64,000 nt of DNA from Synechococcus lacustris (GCA_903943975.1 CAJAQB010000001.1:36049-100048), one strand, 5' to 3'; counted from the stretch's first letter, positions 40,225 through 49,398 are shown. Notes: a model not told the origin generated them from the sequence alone. Made by a program: numbers and translations.

Positions 40225-41274
40225 TCAGGCAACAAGGGCGATGGCGGGAGCTTCCACCGGCTCCAGCCCAAGGGCGGAGAAGCCATGGCGGATGGAGGCG
40301 GCGCCAATCTGTTCCATGGCCTCCAGGGTGATGTTGTTGCGACCCCAGCTGAAGTTGGTGTGCCAACCCTCAAATTCGAGCAGCATCGCCTCGGCGAAAC
40401 AGGCAAACAGCTGGCGGCGGGGGTTGCTCATCTCCGCCATTTCCATCATCTGCCAGCCGATATCCCTTACAAATTCAACGATGCCGCCCTTGAGCACGGT
40501 GACGTGTTCAGAGGCAACCCGGGTATCGAGGTTCTTGGGATAGCCGCCATCAATCATCAAACAAGGTTTGCGCAGGCTCTCGGCCTCGATGCTCAGGGTC
40601 TGGGGCAGGGAGGCCACCCATACGACCACATCCGCCTCCGGCAAAGCCTCCTCAAGGCTCAACACCCGACCACCGCCCAACTCCTGGCGCAGATCCTCAA
40701 GGCGCTGCTGCTGGCGGGCCACCAGCAGTAATTCGGCAACGCCGGTGCGACGGCTCAGCCAACGGCAAACGGCACTGCCAATGTCGCCGGTGGCGCCCAC
40801 CACCGCCACCTTCGCCTTGGTGAGGTCGATGCCGAGCCGCGGTGCATTTTGTTCCACCTGCCGGCAGATCACCCAGGCGGTGTGGGTGTTGCCGGTGGTG
40901 AAACGCTCCCACTGCAAGAGGGTGGCGCGGATCTGCTGGAACTTGGCCAGGTTGAAATTCTCGAAAATGATCGAGGTGAAGCCGCCTAGGGCGGTGATGT
41001 TGATGCCCTTTTTCTGGGCCAGCTCCATGGCGTTTTGCACCTTGCGGGTGGCCGTTTTGAAGCGGCTGAGCATCTCCGGCACAAAACAGGAGTCGATGTA
41101 GGTGCCCTGGATCGTCTGGCCGGTGGCACTGGTGAGCTCAAAGGTTTCCACCAGCTGGGGCGGAGCGCTGCACCAGAGATCAAGTTCCCCCTCAGCCAGC
41201 TCTTCTAAGCCCAGGTCCCGGGCCTTGAGGCGCGCATCCCGAAAACTGCTGGAGTGACCGATCAGACCAAACAT
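40225..41274 (-). CDS. Long-chain acyl-[acyl-carrier-protein] reductase AAR
   Basis: AAR reduces acyl-ACP to fatty aldehyde with NADPH, the first step of cyanobacterial alkane synthesis. The 349-residue protein begins [20 protein letters not shown]. It carries the active Cys in [16 protein letters not shown] sequence and the nucleotide motif [20 protein letters not shown] near residue 155. It lies downstream of ado and upstream of accA, the normal order in this lineage. Confidence 0.94.
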   Translation of the reverse strand: MFGLIGHSSSFRDARLKARDLGLEELAEGELDLWCSAPPQLVETFELTSATGQTIQGTYIDSCFVPEMLSRFKTATRKVQNAMELAQKKGINITALGGFTSIIFENFNLAKFQQIRATLLQWERFTTGNTHTAWVICRQVEQNAPRLGIDLTKAKVAVVGATGDIGSAVCRWLSRRTGVAELLLVARQQQRLEDLRQELGGGRVLSLEEALPEADVVVWVASLPQTLSIEAESLRKPCLMIDGGYPKNLDTRVASEHVTVLKGGIVEFVRDIGWQMMEMAEMSNPRRQLFACFAEAMLLEFEGWHTNFSWGRNNITLEAMEQIGAASIRHGFSALGLEPVEAPAIALVA

Positions 41275-41288
41275 GCTGCAGACCTACT

Positions 41289-41311
41289 GCGCCCCGGGTA
41301 TTGCAGGGCGC
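41289..41311 (-). other. Hairpin in the aar leader
   Basis: GCGCCC and GGGCGC pair around an 11-base loop, 14 bases before the aar start, in the 87-base gap between ado and aar. It may modulate aar translation or mark partial termination; there is no T-run. Confidence 0.3.
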
Positions 41312-41361
41312 GAAAGATTAAGAACTAGTCTCCCACGACACCAAAGCTGGTGGGATCAGGC

Positions 41362-42066
41362 TTAGGCCACCAAGGCCGCCGCACTCATGCGGGCCAAGTC
41401 ACGGGAAGCGAAACCGATCTCCATCAGCGCCTCCTGATAGGCGATCAGAAAGTCTTCGATCAGGCTCTCCTTCTCCATATGCAGCACGGCGGCATCGTCT
41501 GCCACCTGGTCAAGCATGCGGCGGATGATCGGCAGGTTGATCTTGTTGGCCTGTTCGATCTCGCCACGGACATCCTCGAAACGGGCCTTAAGCCACTCCT
41601 GGCCGTAGTTGAGGTGGGTGTACTCATCCTTCACCACCCCCTCGGTGATCTTGCGGGCAAAGGGGTCGGCCACCGGGATATAGATGTGATAGGCGGCGAT
41701 GGCGAAAGCCTCGATCATCAGGGCCTGGATCACCAGGCAGCTCACCACCTTGCCCTCGGCCAGGGCCGTTTCGAAATTGTTGTGCAACGGAGCGAAAAAG
41801 GTCTTGGCAAAAGCCATGTCGGGCTCCACACCAAGGTTCTTACCGCAGGCCTGGAAGCCCTTCATGTGCTTCAGCTCCATGCGCGCCAGCTGGCCCAAGC
41901 TTTCCTGCTGATCCGGCAACAGCGTTACCAGGGACAGGTAATTGTCGTAGGCCTCCTGCTCGCCTTCGATCACGATGGCGTTGATGCGGCTGTAGGCCGA
42001 TTTGTAGGCCTCGGTGCTGAAATCAGGTATCTCCTCAGCGGTGGGGGCCAGTACGGAAGAAGCCAT
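41362..42066 (-). CDS. Aldehyde deformylating oxygenase ADO
   Basis: ADO converts fatty aldehydes to alkanes and formate with a ferritin-like di-iron site. The 234-residue protein has the metal ligands in [20 protein letters not shown] (Glu), [11 protein letters not shown] (Glu and His), and [16 protein letters not shown] (Glu and His). The ATG at 42066 is preferred over the GTG just before it. It follows the creatininase-like gene with overlapping stop and start (GTGATG) and leads the aar-accA run. Confidence 0.94.
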   Translation of the reverse strand: MASSVLAPTAEEIPDFSTEAYKSAYSRINAIVIEGEQEAYDNYLSLVTLLPDQQESLGQLARMELKHMKGFQACGKNLGVEPDMAFAKTFFAPLHNNFETALAEGKVVSCLVIQALMIEAFAIAAYHIYIPVADPFARKITEGVVKDEYTHLNYGQEWLKARFEDVRGEIEQANKINLPIIRRMLDQVADDAAVLHMEKESLIEDFLIAYQEALMEIGFASRDLARMSAAALVA

Positions 42067-42893
42067 CACTGCTGGGGAGCCGTTGGTAGAGGTTGCACTC
42101 TATCTAGTGCAGGCCGGCGTTGGGGCCAGTCACTGGTTAGCAAACTGGTAAACAGCTGCAGCCAGCCGGCCACCAGGCGCTCCAGCAGCTGATCCCCCTC
42201 CCCGGGGTTGGCGCCGCTGGGATCGCCCACCACCCCGTTGGCACTGAGCTCGCGGCTGATCCAAGCGCAGGGCACTGCCCCTTCCAGCGATAGGCCCGCC
42301 GGCGGCTCCAGGGGCATGGCAGCGCTTGGCAACGGCCCCACCAGCCCTGGCTGCAGCGCCAGCATCAGGCTGGTTTCAGCGCGGCCCCCATGCAGTCCTT
42401 GGCTGCGTTCCGGTTCTGGAATCAACTCCAAGAGCTGCGGCGGCCCCGACCAGAGGAACCAGGGCAACACCGCCAGCCGCGGCCAACGATGGCGGATCTG
42501 GCGGGCAGCCACCTGCACCAGGGCGATCTGGCCCCCATGGCCGTTAAACAACACCAGCCGTTCAAATCCAGCCGCCGCCACCGCCTCGCCCACGGCCTCC
42601 AGCAAGCCCAGCAGCAGCTCCGCCGACAGGCTCACGGTGCCGGGAAAACCCGTGTGCTCCGGGGAAAAGCCATAGCTCTGCAGCGGCAGGCGCCAGAGGG
42701 GTAATTCCTCGGGCAATTGCTTCAGCACCAGATCCAGCAGGCTGTCTGCAAAGCAGCTATCGGTGCCCACAGGCAGATGGGGCCCGTGCTGCTCCAGCGC
42801 CCCGATCGGCAACACCACGGTGCTGCCTGGCTGGCGGGCGGCCGCCTCCACCGCGGGCCAGGGCAGGTATTCAAGGCGGCGCTGGGAAGCCAT
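42066..42893 (-). CDS. Creatininase family amidohydrolase
   Basis: The 275-residue protein has the creatininase metal motifs: [20 protein letters not shown] near residues 25-44 and [15 protein letters not shown] near 111-125. Relatives include creatinine amidohydrolase and riboflavin or F420 pathway hydrolases. The substrate is unknown. It overlaps ado by one to four bases and is divergent from the S1-domain gene, about 48 bases away. Confidence 0.82.
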   Translation of the reverse strand: MASQRRLEYLPWPAVEAAARQPGSTVVLPIGALEQHGPHLPVGTDSCFADSLLDLVLKQLPEELPLWRLPLQSYGFSPEHTGFPGTVSLSAELLLGLLEAVGEAVAAAGFERLVLFNGHGGQIALVQVAARQIRHRWPRLAVLPWFLWSGPPQLLELIPEPERSQGLHGGRAETSLMLALQPGLVGPLPSAAMPLEPPAGLSLEGAVPCAWISRELSANGVVGDPSGANPGEGDQLLERLVAGWLQLFTSLLTSDWPQRRPALDRVQPLPTAPQQ

Positions 42894-42941
42894 TAATTCG
42901 AGAGGTGCTGCCTACAGTGTGGGATCGCTTTGCACCAGGTC

Positions 42942-44159
42942 ATGGCAGGTTCCGGCAGCGACAAGCCCCGCACCCCCCCCGCCGCCGCTACCCCCCTGCG
43001 GAAGCCCCTGGCGATCCTTCACATAAGTAAGAAGGAAGAGGAAGACAGGCGCGCCAAGGAGGAGCAGGAGCGGGTGGCAGCTGTGGCTGCCGCTGCCGCC
43101 GCTGCCCCCAAGCCGGTGGCGGCCCCCGTGCGCCGCTTCGTAGACGACGACCTGGACGGCATGGAAGGCATGACCATGGCCGACCTGCTCGGCCCGGCCG
43201 ACCAGAAACGCAAACAGCAACAACAGCCCCAGGGGGGTGGCGTTGCCCGCACCCCGGCCCGCAGCGTTGACGATTTTGATTTTGACGAGGAGGCCTTCCT
43301 GGCCGCCCTCGATGAAAACGAACCGGTGGGTACCACCGGTGAGGTGGTCACCGGCAAGGTGATCGAACACGAAAGCGACGGCATCTATGTAGATATCGGC
43401 GGCAAGGCACCGGGCTTCATGCCCAAGGCTGAATGCGGCCTCGGGGTGATCACAGAGCTCAAAACCCGTTTCCCCAAGGGCACCGAGGTGCAGGTGCTGG
43501 TCACCCGGGAACAGAACGCCGATGGCATGGTGACCGTGAGCTGCCGGGCCCTGGCCCTGCGCCAGGCCTGGGAGAAGGTGCGCCAGCAGGAGAAAGACGG
43601 CAAGGTGGTGCAGGTGAAAGTGAGCGGTTTCAACCGCGGGGGCGTTACCTGTGACCTGGAGGGGCTGCGGGGCTTCATTCCCCGCTCCCAGCTGCAGGAC
43701 GGCGAAAACCACGAGGCCCTGGTGGGCAAAACCCTCGGGGTGGCCTTCCTGGAGGTGAACCCAGAAACCCGCAAGCTGGTGCTTTCCGAGAAGCGGGCCG
43801 CCACCGCCGCCAAGTTCTCAGAACTGGAGGTGGGTCAACTGGTGGGCGGCCAGGTGGCCAGCATCAAGCCCTACGGCTTCTTCATCGACCTGGGCGGGGT
43901 GAGCGGCCTGTTACACCAAAGCTGCGTCACCGGCGGCCACCTGCGGGACCTGCGGGAGGCCTTTGAACCCGGCGAAGCGATCCAGGCGGTGATCACCGAA
44001 ATCGACCCGGGCCGGGGCCGCATTGCCCTCAACACCGCCCTGCTGGAAAACCAGCCGGGGGAACTGTTGGTGGATAAGGCAAAGATCTGGGCGGAAGCCC
44101 AAGACCGGGCCAACCGGGCCCGCAACACCCTGCGCCAAAAGGAACAGAACGCCGGATGA
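42942..44159 (+). CDS. S1 RNA-binding domain protein (ribosomal protein S1-like)
   Basis: This 405-residue protein has a charged Ala/Lys/Glu-rich N-terminus of about 120 residues and three S1 domains. The first starts near GEVVTGKVIEHESDGIYVDI, the second near GKVVQVKVSGFNRGGVTCDL, and the third near GGQVASIKPYGFFIDLGGVS. The three-domain layout matches the shorter cyanobacterial S1 homologues, which bind mRNA in addition to the main S1. The ATG at 42942 is chosen; its stop overlaps the next gene by 4 bases. Confidence 0.85.
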   Translation: MAGSGSDKPRTPPAAATPLRKPLAILHISKKEEEDRRAKEEQERVAAVAAAAAAAPKPVAAPVRRFVDDDLDGMEGMTMADLLGPADQKRKQQQQPQGGGVARTPARSVDDFDFDEEAFLAALDENEPVGTTGEVVTGKVIEHESDGIYVDIGGKAPGFMPKAECGLGVITELKTRFPKGTEVQVLVTREQNADGMVTVSCRALALRQAWEKVRQQEKDGKVVQVKVSGFNRGGVTCDLEGLRGFIPRSQLQDGENHEALVGKTLGVAFLEVNPETRKLVLSEKRAATAAKFSELEVGQLVGGQVASIKPYGFFIDLGGVSGLLHQSCVTGGHLRDLREAFEPGEAIQAVITEIDPGRGRIALNTALLENQPGELLVDKAKIWAEAQDRANRARNTLRQKEQNAG

Positions 44160-45007
44160 GCATCCCCTCTGCGGAGTGGGAGCTCGACTTTTACTCCCGT
44201 CCAGTGCTGGACGAGAACGGCAAAAAACGCTGGGAACTACTGATCTGTTCCGCAGACCAGAGCTTCCGCTGGAGCCGCTTCTGTCCGGCCAACAGCGTTA
44301 ATTCGATCTGGCTCAAAGAAGCGCTGGAGGAGGCCCTGGCGGCGCTCCAGGAGCAAGGGGCCACGGCCCCCCGCCGGCTGCGCTGCTGGCGCAGTTCGAT
44401 GCGCACCATGGTGCAGCGGGCCGCCGCCCCCCTGGGCCTCGAAGTGCTGCCCAGCCGCCGCTGCTACGGCCTGGTGGAGTGGCTGCAGGAACGGGAACGC
44501 ACGGTGTACAGCGCCATGGAGGGTCACTTGAGTGGCCCCCTGGCGCCGCCCCTCAGTTCGGTGCAACCCCTGGCGATCCCCCTGCCGGAGGCGGTGCGGG
44601 GTGATAGCTGGAGCTGGGCCCAGCTGCCGGCTGAAAGTTTTAGCGAGGCGGCCGACTGGCAGATCAGCTTTGCCGGCCTGGTGCCCTTGCCTGCCTGCGC
44701 CGCCGCTGCGCCGGTGGCCGGCCTGCGTCTGTTTAGCCCCAGCCGCGCCCTGGCCCTGGCCGGCTGGCTGGCTGGGTTGGAGCCGGTGCGGCTGGAGGTG
44801 CGCGACCAGCAGCTGGTGTTGGAGGCGGGGCTGGAGGATCGCTGGTTGGTGTCTGAGCTCAAACCAGAGGAGGCCGACGCCGCCCGGGCCGCCTTTCAGC
44901 TGGCCCGGGAGCAGGCCGGAGGTTTGCAATTTCTAGCGGTACAAACTGCCGAATCAGCCACAGACTTCGCCGGTTTCTGGCTGCTGCGGGATCTGCCCGA
45001 TTGCTGA
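44156..45007 (+). CDS. Tab2/Atab2-family RNA-binding protein
   Basis: The 283-residue protein has the Tab2-like pattern WELDFYSRPVLDENGKKRWE at the start, RRLRCWRSSMRTMVQRAA, and a C-terminal end FAGFWLLRDLP. In Chlamydomonas Tab2 is needed for psaB translation, and in plants Atab2 serves both photosystems. It is coupled by ATGA overlap to the S1-domain gene, which also suggests a translational role. Confidence 0.82.
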   Translation: MSIPSAEWELDFYSRPVLDENGKKRWELLICSADQSFRWSRFCPANSVNSIWLKEALEEALAALQEQGATAPRRLRCWRSSMRTMVQRAAAPLGLEVLPSRRCYGLVEWLQERERTVYSAMEGHLSGPLAPPLSSVQPLAIPLPEAVRGDSWSWAQLPAESFSEAADWQISFAGLVPLPACAAAAPVAGLRLFSPSRALALAGWLAGLEPVRLEVRDQQLVLEAGLEDRWLVSELKPEEADAARAAFQLAREQAGGLQFLAVQTAESATDFAGFWLLRDLPDC

Positions 45008-45029
45008 AGACCAGCCCATCCCTAAACCC

Positions 45030-45803
45030 ATGGCCGAAGCCCTGCCCGCCCCCTTCGAGCGCCCCGACAGGGGTTTCAACAACCTGGAAGGTTGGAGCTG
45101 GATAAGCAGCTACGGCGGCCTTTACCTGCAGTGCGATCTGCTGCAGGAATTTGAGCACGCTTTCTTCAGCCGCCAATGGCAGGGCCGGGGCCCTGAGGAA
45201 CTGGTGGGTTATGTGAGCGCTGGGGTGAGTGTGCACCGGCCCCTGCAGATCCATAGCGCCGCAGTGCTACCCGCCTCCCAGGCCAGTGCCGACCTCTGGC
45301 CCGAGGCCGATGGCCTGGTTAGTGATGCCCCTGGCCAAAGCCTTTGGGTGTGTGGGGCCGATTGCACACCGGTGTTACTGGCTGACCCCGCCAGTGGTCG
45401 GGTGGCCGCCTGCCATGCCGGCTGGCGGGGGGTGGCCGGCGGCATCCTGGGGCGGGCGATCGAGCTGCTGGAAGCCGCCGGCAGCCGCCGCAGCGACCTG
45501 TTGGTGGCCCTGGGCCCGGCGGTGAGCGGTGCCAATTACCAGGTGGAACGGCAGGTGAGTGTCCAACTGGGCGACCTGGATCAGCTGCAGGCGGCGGGGG
45601 CGCTGCTGCCTGATCCCCACCCCGGCCGCGACCGGCTAGACATCCGGGCCGCCAGCCTGTTGCAACTGCAGGGGCTGGGCCTGGGGAGCGAACAACTGAG
45701 CAGCTGCCCGCTCTGCACCGTGGCGGAACCTGAACTGTTTCATTCCTGGCGCCGCGACCAGGTGAAGGCCGTGCAATGGAGCGCCATCGTGGCCCAGGGC
45801 TAA
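45030..45803 (+). CDS. Laccase-domain purine nucleoside phosphorylase / PgeF-type protein
   Basis: The 257-residue protein belongs to the YfiH/PgeF family. The metal and active residues are seen in WVCGADCTPVLLADPASGRV, ACHAGWRGVAGGIL, and the late DIRAASLLQLQGLG. Family members act on purine nucleosides or as peptidoglycan editing factors; older names call them polyphenol oxidases. The exact role here is not fixed. It starts 22 bases after the Tab2-like gene. Confidence 0.85.
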   Translation: MAEALPAPFERPDRGFNNLEGWSWISSYGGLYLQCDLLQEFEHAFFSRQWQGRGPEELVGYVSAGVSVHRPLQIHSAAVLPASQASADLWPEADGLVSDAPGQSLWVCGADCTPVLLADPASGRVAACHAGWRGVAGGILGRAIELLEAAGSRRSDLLVALGPAVSGANYQVERQVSVQLGDLDQLQAAGALLPDPHPGRDRLDIRAASLLQLQGLGLGSEQLSSCPLCTVAEPELFHSWRRDQVKAVQWSAIVAQG

Positions 45804-45827
45804 GCAAATTTCAGGGCTGCTCCAGGG

Positions 45828-46469
45828 CTAGCTGCGCCGAAAACAAACCAGCAGGTTGTGGGCCGGCATCGGCCAGCGCCCGTCCAGCAGCAACCCCTGG
45901 GCCCGGGCCTCCTGCTCCACCGCCCCGAGCGAACGGATGCCCCAGCGCTGGTCCCTTTGCCGCAGGCTGGCATCAAAGGCCCTGTTGCTGTCACTGGTGG
46001 CCACGGCCCCCTCAAGGAAGGGGCCATAGAGCACCAGGGCCGCCCCCGGAGCCAGCAAACGAGCCGTCTGGGCCAGCAGTCCCTGGCAGGCGGCCCAGGG
46101 GGCAATGTGAATCATGTTGATGCAAAGCACCAGGGCCGGCGCTTCGGTTAGCTCAGGCCAGGCGCTATGGCTGGCATCCAGATTTAGGGGTGGGGCCATG
46201 GCCGTGAGCCCCAGCTGCTGCCGCCAGCTGGCCAGGCTGGCCCTGTGACTGGCATCGGGATCACTGCCCTGCCAGCGAAGGCCTGGGTGGCTGCGGGCAA
46301 AGCGTTGCTGGAAAAAACAGAGATGTTCGCCACTGCCACTGGCGATTTCAAGCACTAGGCCCTGGGCCGGCAGCAAGGGCTCCAGCCCAGCGGCGATCGG
46401 CTCGCGGTTGCGTTCCGTAGCCGGAAAGTACAAACGGGCATCGGAGTTCAAACCAGGATTGCCACCCAT
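45828..46469 (-). CDS. DUF938-family SAM-dependent methyltransferase
   Basis: This protein of about 213 residues begins NSDARLYFPATERNREPIAA. It has the methyltransferase motif I variant LVLEIASGSGEHLCFFQQ and INMIHIAPWAACQGLL, both typical of DUF938. The substrate is unknown. The Met at 46469 is preferred because the upstream ten codons overlap the divergent small gene. Confidence 0.83.
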   Translation of the reverse strand: MGGNPGLNSDARLYFPATERNREPIAAGLEPLLPAQGLVLEIASGSGEHLCFFQQRFARSHPGLRWQGSDPDASHRASLASWRQQLGLTAMAPPLNLDASHSAWPELTEAPALVLCINMIHIAPWAACQGLLAQTARLLAPGAALVLYGPFLEGAVATSDSNRAFDASLRQRDQRWGIRSLGAVEQEARAQGLLLDGRWPMPAHNLLVCFRRS

Positions 46470-46498
46470 GGCAGGCTGCAGCAACTGCAGCCCCCACA

Positions 46499-46714
46499 AT
46501 GACCCAACACTTCTGGAGCCATAAGCCCTGGTGGTGCCAACCCTGGTCGATTCTGCTCACGGGCAGCATCGCCATCGCCGGCAGCTGGCTGCTGCTCCAG
46601 ATCTGGTGGATTACGGCTGGGGTGGCCCTGCTGGTGCTGGCCTGGTGGCTGCTGTTTCTGGTGGTGGTGCCATACACCACCCCGGTGGAAGAGTCTGAAG
46701 CGAAAACCCCTTGA
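46499..46714 (+). CDS. Small membrane protein, conserved cyanobacterial type
   Basis: This 71-residue protein is Trp-rich with two membrane helices (ILLTGSIAIAGSWLLLQIWW and ALLVLAWWLLFLVVVPYTT), ending in an acidic tail. It resembles DUF6737-type small membrane proteins of cyanobacteria, an assignment I hold loosely. It lies 7 bases before the lipase-like gene. Confidence 0.6.
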   Translation: MTQHFWSHKPWWCQPWSILLTGSIAIAGSWLLLQIWWITAGVALLVLAWWLLFLVVVPYTTPVEESEAKTP

Positions 46715-46721
46715 ACCGCCG

Positions 46722-47315
46722 ATGAGCAGCTCGCTGCCGCTGGTGTTGGTCCATGGCCTCTGGGACACCCCCAGGGTGTTTGAGCGGTTGCGCCAGCAGC
46801 TGGCCGGCCGCCGCCCAGAAATATTCAGCCCCCATCTGCCCCACCGCTTTGGCGCCACGGGGCTGCTGGAGCTGGCCAATCAACTGGACAGGGAGATCCA
46901 GGCCCGTTACGGCACAGAACAACCGCTTGATCTGCTCGGCTACTCGATGGGGGGCGTGGTGGGCCGCAGCTGGATCCAGCTGCTTGGCGGGCATCAGCGC
47001 TGCCGCCGCTTCATCAGCCTGGGCAGCCCCCAGCAGGGCACCCTTGTGGCCCAACCCTGGCCCCGCTGGCCCCTGGCCGGGGTGGCAGACATGAAAATCG
47101 GCAGTGCCCTACTGCAAAGGCTGAACGGCAACCTGGCCCCCCTGGCAAAACTGCAGTGCCACAGCTACTACTGCCTGCTCGACCACATGGTGGTGCCCTC
47201 CTGGCGCGGGGTGCTGCCGGTGGGCAGCGTTGAGCGACTACCTGTGCAGCAGCACCGCCAGCTGATCAGCTCGCCCCTGGCCCTGGGGCCGATCACTGAA
47301 GCCCTACTGGCATAG
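46722..47315 (+). CDS. Alpha/beta hydrolase, triacylglycerol lipase-like
   Basis: The 197-residue protein begins PLVLVHGLWDTPRVFERL with the oxyanion-hole HGLW. It has the nucleophile elbow LLGYSMGGVVGRSWIQ (GYSMG) and the late catalytic His region LLDHMVVPSWRGVLP. This matches small cytoplasmic lipases/esterases of cyanobacteria. No signal peptide is present. The substrate is unknown. Confidence 0.82.
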   Translation: MSSSLPLVLVHGLWDTPRVFERLRQQLAGRRPEIFSPHLPHRFGATGLLELANQLDREIQARYGTEQPLDLLGYSMGGVVGRSWIQLLGGHQRCRRFISLGSPQQGTLVAQPWPRWPLAGVADMKIGSALLQRLNGNLAPLAKLQCHSYYCLLDHMVVPSWRGVLPVGSVERLPVQQHRQLISSPLALGPITEALLA

Positions 47316-47318
47316 GGC

Positions 47319-47495
47319 CTAGCCAGAGCGCTGTTGCCAGAGCAGCCACAGTTCACTCGGCATGGTGTTGATGCTGAGGCTGGCCATCCGCCCCTGCAAA
47401 ACAAGCTCCAGGCGCTCACTCAATTCCCATTCCTTAACGCCTTTGAGGGCGTCAACGATCAACAGCAACTCCAGTTCTGTAATGGGCATTTCCAT
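47319..47495 (-). CDS. Small hypothetical protein
   Basis: A 58-residue frame starts at ATG 47495 and ends at TAG 47319. It reads MEMPITELELLLIVDALKGV, then KEWELSERLELVLQGRMASL and ends SELWLLWQQRSG. It is amphipathic and helical with no membrane segment. I do not recognise the family. The frame fills the gap between the lipase and the DUF3721-like gene cleanly. Confidence 0.5.
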   Translation of the reverse strand: MEMPITELELLLIVDALKGVKEWELSERLELVLQGRMASLSINTMPSELWLLWQQRSG

Positions 47496-47608
47496 CGCCC
47501 AGCTCCCTTTTCAATTGCCGCTGGCTTTGGCCAAAAGCTATGGGGCTGGGAACAGGCTTGAACCTTGGGGCCGCAGATCTACCCCAAGGGAGCGGCCAAA
47601 TCGCTTGT

Positions 47609-47857
47609 CTAGATGTGCTCCGAGGTCACCAAGCTGCCGCCGATGGCCTTGGCATAGGCCTCCAGGCTCTGGCAGGGGGCCCAGCCTTGGCCCATGGGGA
47701 AGGCACCGGAACACTTCAGGCTCAGGGCACGGCGCTCAGCGGCAGCCTTGGAGGGGAAGGTATCGCTGGGGGGCTGGGCCTGGCCAGCCGAGGCGACCCC
47801 TAGGCCCAGGCCTAGCCCCAGGGCGAGGAAGCTGCCAAACAGGCCGATGTGGCGCAT
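47609..47857 (-). CDS. Secreted small protein, DUF3721-like
   Basis: An 82-residue protein starts at ATG 47857. It has a signal peptide (LFGSFLALGLGLGLGVASAG), then PSKAAAERRALSLKCSGAFP and WAPCQSLEAYAKAIGG. The pattern KAAAE-R-A-L-x-C-x-G-x-F-x-M-G-x-x-W-x-P-C fits DUF3721, a cyanobacterial domain of unknown function. The longer frame upstream is antisense to the SRPBCC gene and was dropped. Confidence 0.65.
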   Translation of the reverse strand: MRHIGLFGSFLALGLGLGLGVASAGQAQPPSDTFPSKAAAERRALSLKCSGAFPMGQGWAPCQSLEAYAKAIGGSLVTSEHI

Positions 47858-47972
47858 AGGGGGGGGAGTGGTATCTAGCCAAATTCTTGGCCGCCAGTCG
47901 CCGCTGTCAAGGGCAGGAAGCTGCAGGCCCTGAGTAAATAGAGGAGACTGCGCCCGTTGCCGCCCGAATTCC

Positions 47973-48380
47973 ATGACCAGCAACGCCACGATCAGAGTTG
48001 AGCGGGATCTCAGCCATGCCCCTGAGAAGGTGTGGAGGGCGCTTACCGAAGCGGAGTTCGTGGGGCAGTGGTGGGGCAGCAGCAGCATCGAGGCCACGGT
48101 GGGCCACCAATTTCTGTTGGACCTGGGGGAGCAAGGGGAGGCCCCCTGTGAGGTGCTGGAAGCCGATCCCCACAGCCTTTTTGTGATTCAGTTCAATCGA
48201 AACTGGACCCTGTCGTGGGTGCTGGAAGCAACTAGCTCAGGCTGCTGCTTAGTGCTGTTCCAGGAGGGATTTGAACTCAAAGGCGCCAACCCCCAAGCAG
48301 CCTATGAAGATCTGAGCACCCACTGGAACGAGGAACGCCTGCCCCAACTGGAACAGGTGCTACAAACAATGGATACCTGA
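47973..48380 (+). CDS. SRPBCC/AHSA1-family protein
   Basis: This 135-residue protein begins IRVERDLSHAPEKVWRALTE and has FVGQWWGSSSIEATVGHQF, typical of the AHSA1 branch of the START-like SRPBCC fold, which forms a hydrophobic pocket. Ligand and role are unknown. Its leftward neighbour is the DUF3721-like gene, transcribed divergently. Confidence 0.8.
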   Translation: MTSNATIRVERDLSHAPEKVWRALTEAEFVGQWWGSSSIEATVGHQFLLDLGEQGEAPCEVLEADPHSLFVIQFNRNWTLSWVLEATSSGCCLVLFQEGFELKGANPQAAYEDLSTHWNEERLPQLEQVLQTMDT

Positions 48381-48541
48381 AAGACTAGATTGAGTTACAG
48401 CCCACTCAGACTCACACAAAAAGCTTTCAGGGTATTTACAAAAGTAATTGCTGCTAAGTTTTTTATACTTTTAAGAACTAAAAACAATTACCCCATAACT
48501 TAAGCCTGGTAGTGTTTTGATAGCTTACGCAGCATGGCTTC

Positions 48542-48623
48542 TGCAAAGCACTGTACTGCACTCTTTGCTGCACTCTTTGCTGCACTCTTTCCTGCACTCT
48601 TTCCTGCCCTGTGCAAAGCACTG
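48542..48623. repeat. 12-base tandem repeat cluster flanked by a direct repeat
   Basis: Four 12-base units TGCACTCTTTGC, TGCACTCTTTGC, TGCACTCTTTCC and TGCACTCTTTCC run from 48557 to 48604. TGCAAAGCACTG occurs on both sides (48542-48553 and 48612-48623), 70 bases apart. The cluster lies in a gap of about 285 bases before the small ribbon-helix-helix gene. Confidence 0.85.
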
Positions 48624-48665
48624 CGATTAGATCGCTTTACCATTCTCCTTTGAGGCCCTCCCTTC

Positions 48666-48839
48666 ATGATGCCCTTAAACAACTACAGCACAAACGACAA
48701 CAACAATTGTGAGGAGCAGCAGCACCTCAACCTTGAGCTCAGCGATGCCGCCTGGGAAGAGCTGCTGCAGCTGAGCGAAAACCAGGGCAGACCCCTGGCC
48801 ACGATCGCCCATGAACTAATCCGCCAACATCTCAGCTAA
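48666..48839 (+). CDS. Small ribbon-helix-helix-like protein
   Basis: A 57-residue frame (ATG 48666, or 48669; stop 48837-48839) has an Asn-rich start and then LNLELSDAAWEELLQLSENQ followed by GRPLATIAHELIRQHLS. The strand-helix-helix pattern fits CopG/Arc-type DNA-binding proteins. A hairpin follows 17 bases after the stop. No toxin gene is adjacent. Confidence 0.55.
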   Translation: MMPLNNYSTNDNNNCEEQQHLNLELSDAAWEELLQLSENQGRPLATIAHELIRQHLS

Positions 48840-48855
48840 CCGCAGACCCGATGGG

Positions 48856-48881
48856 CTTATGCGGCAGATCTGCTGCATAAG
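48856..48881. terminator. 26-base hairpin after the small RHH gene
   Basis: CTTATGCGGCAGATCTGCTGCATAAG is an inverted repeat along its full length apart from one G-T pair. A second small dyad, CTTTgtcaaatAAAG, follows. It could be a terminator or an operator for one of the two flanking small DNA-binding proteins. No long T-run is present. Confidence 0.45.
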
Positions 48882-48956
48882 CTTTGTCAAATAAAGCTGG
48901 CAAACCAGCAGAGGTATCCAATTGTGTACGTGTATTCACTCGCTGTATGAGGCGTC

Positions 48957-49187
48957 ATGGCAGAACTTGGCGCTTCAGGGTCCAACTCTGAACAGCGCAC
49001 CTTTGAATTCCGCACCCCTAGGCGGATCAGCATCACGGTTTCCCTCAGGACCTATCAAATGCTTGTGGAGAGAAGTGAAGGAGAAGGCCGCTCAATCAGC
49101 AACCTTGCTTCCTTCCTATTGGAAGATTCCCTGATTAATCGCAACAATAAGGATTCACCCCCTGAAGCTGGGAAACGGCTCGGCTGA
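48957..49187 (+). CDS. Ribbon-helix-helix-domain protein
   Basis: This 76-residue protein has a short polar N-terminus, then RRISITVSLRTYQMLVERSE and GRSISNLASFLLEDSL, the strand-helix-helix of CopG/MetJ-type DNA-binding proteins. The C-terminal 15 residues are polar and probably disordered. It lies about 117 bases after another small RHH-like gene. The target is unknown. Confidence 0.65.
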   Translation: MAELGASGSNSEQRTFEFRTPRRISITVSLRTYQMLVERSEGEGRSISNLASFLLEDSLINRNNKDSPPEAGKRLG

Positions 49188-49194
49188 AACCGCC

Positions 49195-49398
49195 TCAATC
49201 GATCGACAGATTGCCCTGCTCATCCCAAGTGAGCAAGGAGGCCAAGTGGGGCGTGGGGCTGCGCACCACCCCAGGCCTCAGCAGACAGGAATCCACCGTA
49301 AGCGGGATCAATTTCCCCAGCTGAATCACCACTGCGGCAGTGGCGGCAGGGGCCCCGCTGTTAGCTCGAGGGGAGATCTGGTTCAAGCTCAGACCCAT
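49195..49398 (-). CDS. Small hypothetical protein
   Basis: This is a 67-residue protein with a middle segment VVIQLGKLIPLTVDSCLLRP and an end LASLLTWDEQGNLSID. I do not recognise it. The start is ATG at 49398. It fits neatly between the RHH gene and the YciI-like gene, but support beyond that is weak. Confidence 0.45.
   Translation of the reverse strand: MGLSLNQISPRANSGAPAATAAVVIQLGKLIPLTVDSCLLRPGVVRSPTPHLASLLTWDEQGNLSID

Noticed and set aside
48500..48682. Leftward 60-codon frame across the 12-base repeats (KSAGKSAAKSA repeats)
   Set aside because: Its sequence is produced by the tandem repeat, it overlaps the start of the RHH gene, and it has no recognisable domain.
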